Shown piece after piece: positions 60,745 to 64,000 of a stretch of DNA of 64,000 bases. Location: assembly GCA_947471745.1 (NCBI GenBank), contig CANJKZ010000117.1:62001-126000 (forward strand). The letters run 5' to 3'. Within the stretch, counting starts at the first letter, position 1, and each line of letters opens with the position of its first letter. The notes below the pieces were generated by a model, which saw only the letters and a program-made list of their open reading frames with translations, made no database searches and was not told the DNA's origin. The position numbers and the translations under genes were made by a program. This DNA comes from Closterium sp. Naga37s-1 (lineage: Eukaryota; Streptophyta; Zygnematophyceae; Desmidiales; Closteriaceae).

Positions 60745-63700
60745 GTACTACAGAGTCGAGTCCAGCATTTTTTGCTTCAATAATACTCCTCAAATCACCA
60801 GCCGAGGCGATTCTTATGGGGTAAGACGGCCTCCAGCCTTGTAACGCAGATGCACTGCCTATTGACAATATCCTTCTCCCCTTTGCGCTCCTGACGCCCC
60901 ACACTCCGCGTATGCTGTTCCTCAGGCCTCGGCCCACCTACTGTTCTCTTGGGTCATGTGACTCTAACCTCCTCTACCCTGTCATCTCCTCTTCTCTCCC
61001 GTCCTCTCCTCGTGACTTTTGAGTCGACTCTTTTGAGTCGAGGTGACTTTTGAGTCGACTCAAAAGTCACCTACTGTTCTCTTGGGTCATGTGACCCTAA
61101 CCTCCTCTACCCTGTCATCTCCTCTTCTCTCCCGTCCTCTCCTCTCCTTCACTTCGTGTCCCCTTCGCGCTCTTGTCCCGTTCGCAGGGAGTGGACAAGT
61201 CGATACGGGGCGAGGTGTGGGAGTTCCTGCTCGGCTGCTTTTCCCTCGAGTCCACTGCAGAGGAAAGGAACTACGTGCGCGAAGCCAGGAGGTTCGTACT
61301 GACACCACACAAGTGCTTGACTTTAAGAGGAGTGTCTGGGAGGGAAGGTTAGGGGCCACCAGAGGTGTGGGAGTTCCTGCTCGGCTGCTTCTCCCTCGAG
61401 TCCACTGCGGAGGAGAGGAACTACGTGCGCGAGGCCAGGAGGTTCGTTCTATAGGCTCCAGGGATAAGGGAACGGCGAAAGGAAAGGCTAGGGGAATGGC
61501 CAGGCCCAGGGGGATGGTTATGGGGAGCCTTAGGGAAGGCGTGTTTTGACTAAGTGACTTTTGAGGCGACTCAAAAGTCTGACTTTTGAGTCGACTTTAA
61601 AGGAAAGGCTAGGGAAATGGCCAAGGGGATGGTTACGGGGAGCCTTAGGGAAGGCGTATTTTGTTGCATCGCAAAATAGCTTGGGGAGGGAGGAGGTGAG
61701 GGAGATAGAGGAGGTAATTGCGCTTCTTTGCAGGGAGCGCCACTGCAGCTGTTGCTGCAGTGCCAACTGGCAACAGATGCACAGCAACGTGGGGTTTGGC
61801 CGCTAACCACTTGTCTGTCTTCCCTTTCTCCCCTCTCGCACCCCCTCCCACTACCCCTTTGCTCCCCCACCCCCCCTCTCGTGCTCCCTTGCAGGGAGCG
61901 TTACCAGCAGCTGTTGCTGCAGTGCCATCAGATGCACAGCAACGTGGGATCGGGTCACCCTGCCTGTCTTTCCTTTCTCCCCTCACACCCTCTTCCCCCT
62001 CTCCCTCGCACCCCCTTTCCTGCCCTAACGCCCCGAACCAACTCCTCCCCCCCTACTCCCCCCCTTTTCTCCCCCTCCCCCTCCCGTCCCCTCGATCCCC
62101 CTTGCAGAGAGCGTTACCAGCAGCTGCTGCTGCAGTGCCAGCAGATGCACAGCAACGTGGGCTCGGGTCACCTGGCCTTTGCTGTGGGAACGCGTATCAT
62201 GGACGTGCGCATTATCCACCCCGGAAACACCCCGGGCAACTCAGGAACTACCCCCGGAAGCAGCACCGCCAACATCCCGTCCCCAGCCACCACGTCTCCT
62301 AGCGGGGAAGCAGGGGGGAGCGGGGGGGGAGGAAGAGCGGGGGGCGGGAGCAGCAGCAGGAGCAACACTCCCCCCGATCGAAGCGTGCTAGGGGGGGCAG
62401 GGGCTAGAAGCTCAGCCAGCGGGGGAAGCAGCGACCTGCGATTCCCGCCTTCTAGACAGTATTCTGAACGGGGCTCTGCTGGGAGTTCTACGCAGCTTAG
62501 ACTGGATCAGCTTATAGAGGAGGGTGGGCCTAGACTGAGCTCCTTCTCCTCATTCTCTTTCAGTTGCGATGTTGATGTGTTCGATTTGGATGACCCTAGG
62601 GGGCTGTTTGTGCGGCCGGGAGGGGAGGAGGAGGACGAGGAGGATTTGGAGGAGGAGTGGGAGGGTGAGGGGCAGGAGGGGATGAGGGATACGGACGAGG
62701 AGGAAGAGGAGGAGGAGGGTGGGGAAGGGGGAGGGGAGGGGGGGAGAGAAGGGGAGAAGGGGAGGCAGGGTGGCGGAGGGGGGGTTGGGGGAGAGAAGGG
62801 GGAGAGAGGGGGGAAAGAGGGTGCGGAGGGGGAGAAAGGGGGCGGTGGTGGCGCAAAGGATTGTCCCAGGGAAAAGAGGGCGGGGAAAGAGGAGGTGGGA
62901 GGGGGAAAAGGGGAAGGGGCGGGCGGGAGGGAGGCGAGAGAGAGAAAGAAGGGGGAGATGCGGCGGAGGAGTGAGGACGGGGATAGGAAGCCGGGGGGGA
63001 GTGCTGCTGATTCGAGTAGACGGGGGAAAGGCGGAGGGGGAGGGGGACAAGATGGGGGGCAGGGGGGCGGGCAAGCGGGACCAGGGGAGGGGATGGAGGA
63101 GATGAGGGCAAAGTGGGCGCGGGAGAGGCAAAGGCGGGTGGATAATCTGGATAAGCTCCGCGCACAGGACGCCTTGCCAGGGGGAGGGGGCGCAGGGGGA
63201 GGCGCAGGAGGGGGGGGCGCAGGAGGCGCAGGGGTAGGGGGGCCAGGCGGTTCGAGCAGTGGGGTTGCTGGTGTGGGGACTGGGACGCGCGCAATGGGGA
63301 AAGCTGAGGCTGGCGCGTCAGGCATTGCTGCTAGCGCGGGAGAAGGGCCTGGGGGAGAGGATGCGGATGGGGCAGCAGCAGGGGGACTAGCAGCAGCGGC
63401 TGTAGCAGCCGCAGCAGCAGCAGCAGAGGGGGGGAAAGGAGCAGGGGCAGGGGGGGGAGCAAGGGCAGGGGCGCATGGGGAAGAGGATGCGCCTACAGGG
63501 GCACAAGGCGCGCGTTCAGGGGCAGGGGGGCAGGAAACGGGGAGGAGGCCGGGGGAAGGGGGGGAGAGGGGGGAGGATCCGAGTGGGGAGGGCGCGCGGA
63601 ACAGGAGGAGGGCGGAAAATCGTAGCTTTTCTCGTTCAATGAGCGCCCAGCCTGAGAGGATAGGGCGGAGGGAGAGACGGGAGGCGGAGGGAGAGGAGAG

Positions 63701-64000
63701 CGGTCAGTCAGGCAGGGGCTGGTTCGGGGATGGGATGATGGAGGGGAGTAGAGAGAGCGAGGGTGGGGAAGAAGGGGGGGAGGGCAGTGGGATGGAGGAA
63801 GGGGGGGAGCACGAGGGGGGGGAGAAGCGCAAGCAGCAGAAAGTGCGGTGGACTAGGCTTCTGCAGGGAGTGGTGAAGGATATAAAGAAGAAGGAAAGCA
63901 AACTGCCCACCTCGAGTTCAATTCTGGACAGTCCCTCCGGGCCTTCTGCTTCCTCAGGCTCATCCGGTGGTGCTTTCAGTGCTTCTGGGTTTTCCACCTC
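60500..64000 (+). CDS. TBC-domain Rab GTPase-activating protein, 5' part
   Basis: Exons 60500-60604, 61188-61291 and 62108-64000 (open at the window end) join in phase. They encode KRLKPRMWKSAFDAEGRLV, then GVDKSIRGEVWEFLLGCFSLES, then RERYQQLLLQCQQMHSNVGSGH and FAVGTRIMDVRI: the start of the TBC domain of plant Gyp/TBC1D15-type Rab-GAPs, which accelerate GTP hydrolysis by Rab proteins in membrane traffic. The catalytic Arg and Gln fingers would lie beyond the window. After DVRI comes a low-complexity insert of over 550 residues (Gly, Glu, Ala, Ser), with a conserved-looking patch FSFSCDVDVFDLDDPRGLF near the start. Plant relatives also carry an insert here, but I expect a shorter one. The ATG at 60500 may not be the true start, since upstream exons could exist. 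Confidence 0.8.
61041..61072. repeat. 32-bp perfect palindrome in TBC intron
   Basis: Half-site AGGTGACTTTTGAGTC followed by its exact reverse complement. A truncated copy of the motif lies directly before it at 61015-61040. Confidence 0.95.
61363..61441 (+). repeat. Donor-side copy of the second TBC exon
   Basis: Repeats VWEFLLGCFSLESTAEERNY to EARR with the GTTCGT donor. Two palindrome relatives follow at 61557-61595. Confidence 0.9.
61734..61960 (+). repeat. Two acceptor-side decoys of the third TBC exon
   Basis: Copies after TTGCAG at 61734 (frame-shifted) and 61895 repeat ERYQQLLLQCHQMHSNVGSGH. The complete exon starts at 62108. Confidence 0.9.

Noticed and set aside
33000..62000. Exon arrays as an assembly artefact
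   Set aside because: Copies are diverged, have different breakpoints, and occur in three genes with different units; long reads would still be the proper test.

Overview
This is nuclear DNA of a green plant, probably a streptophyte (a charophyte-grade alga or an early-diverging land plant). The basis is a tandem cluster of WRKY-domain genes with the conserved phase-2 'R-type' intron, a gene resembling the plastid CNNM/DUF21-CBS proteins of plants, spliceosomal introns throughout, and plant-type Copia and chromodomain Gypsy retrotransposons primed by initiator-Met tRNA. The DNA is GC-rich and full of micro- and minisatellites. A GC-rich zygnematophyte would fit, but the species cannot be fixed from sequence alone.

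Layout. (1) 1-32.2 kb: four head-to-tail genes of one WRKY-like family. Member 1 is only a 3' end (1-906). Members 2 (16520-24529), 3 (25690-28420) and 4 (29645-32187) share exon structure, upstream blocks and C-terminus; member 4 has a nonsense codon near its end. The cluster holds three Copia elements whose LTRs, target duplications and primer sites can all be read. Copia-1 (1085-7960) and Copia-2 (8184-15083) are dead. Copia-3 (17583-22865) sits antisense in intron 2 of member 2, has an uninterrupted 1368-codon gag-pol and LTRs about 99% identical, so it is young. (2) 33.0-44.9 kb: a 14-exon gene for a plastid-type DUF21/CBS/CorC-HlyC membrane protein; all 14 exons join in phase to give 1143 aa. 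(3) 45.5-51.8 kb: a chromodomain Gypsy element on the minus strand. A 520-bp MITE is nested in one LTR, and a 347-bp TRIM-like mini-retrotransposon is nested in its reverse transcriptase. (4) 51.9-58.5 kb: a six-exon deoxynucleoside kinase gene (417 aa). (5) 60.5-64.0 kb: the 5' part of a TBC/Rab-GAP gene running off the window.

The most unusual signal is in the three right-hand genes. Almost every splice junction lies in a tandem array of partial copies of itself. Upstream of each complete exon are copies cut off at their 3' side that keep an acceptor. Downstream are copies cut off at their 5' side that keep a donor. Some junctions occur 8-9 times. The same introns carry about 20 short palindromes of one family (core GAGTCGACTC, variants GAGGCGCCTC and GAGACGTCTC). 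Several lie exactly where a truncated exon copy ends, and they vary symmetrically so that palindromy is kept. Minisatellites at donor or acceptor sites appear to be further amplified from the junctions. Together this suggests that introns here grow by repeated tandem duplication of exon-intron borders, possibly helped by palindromes or hairpins.
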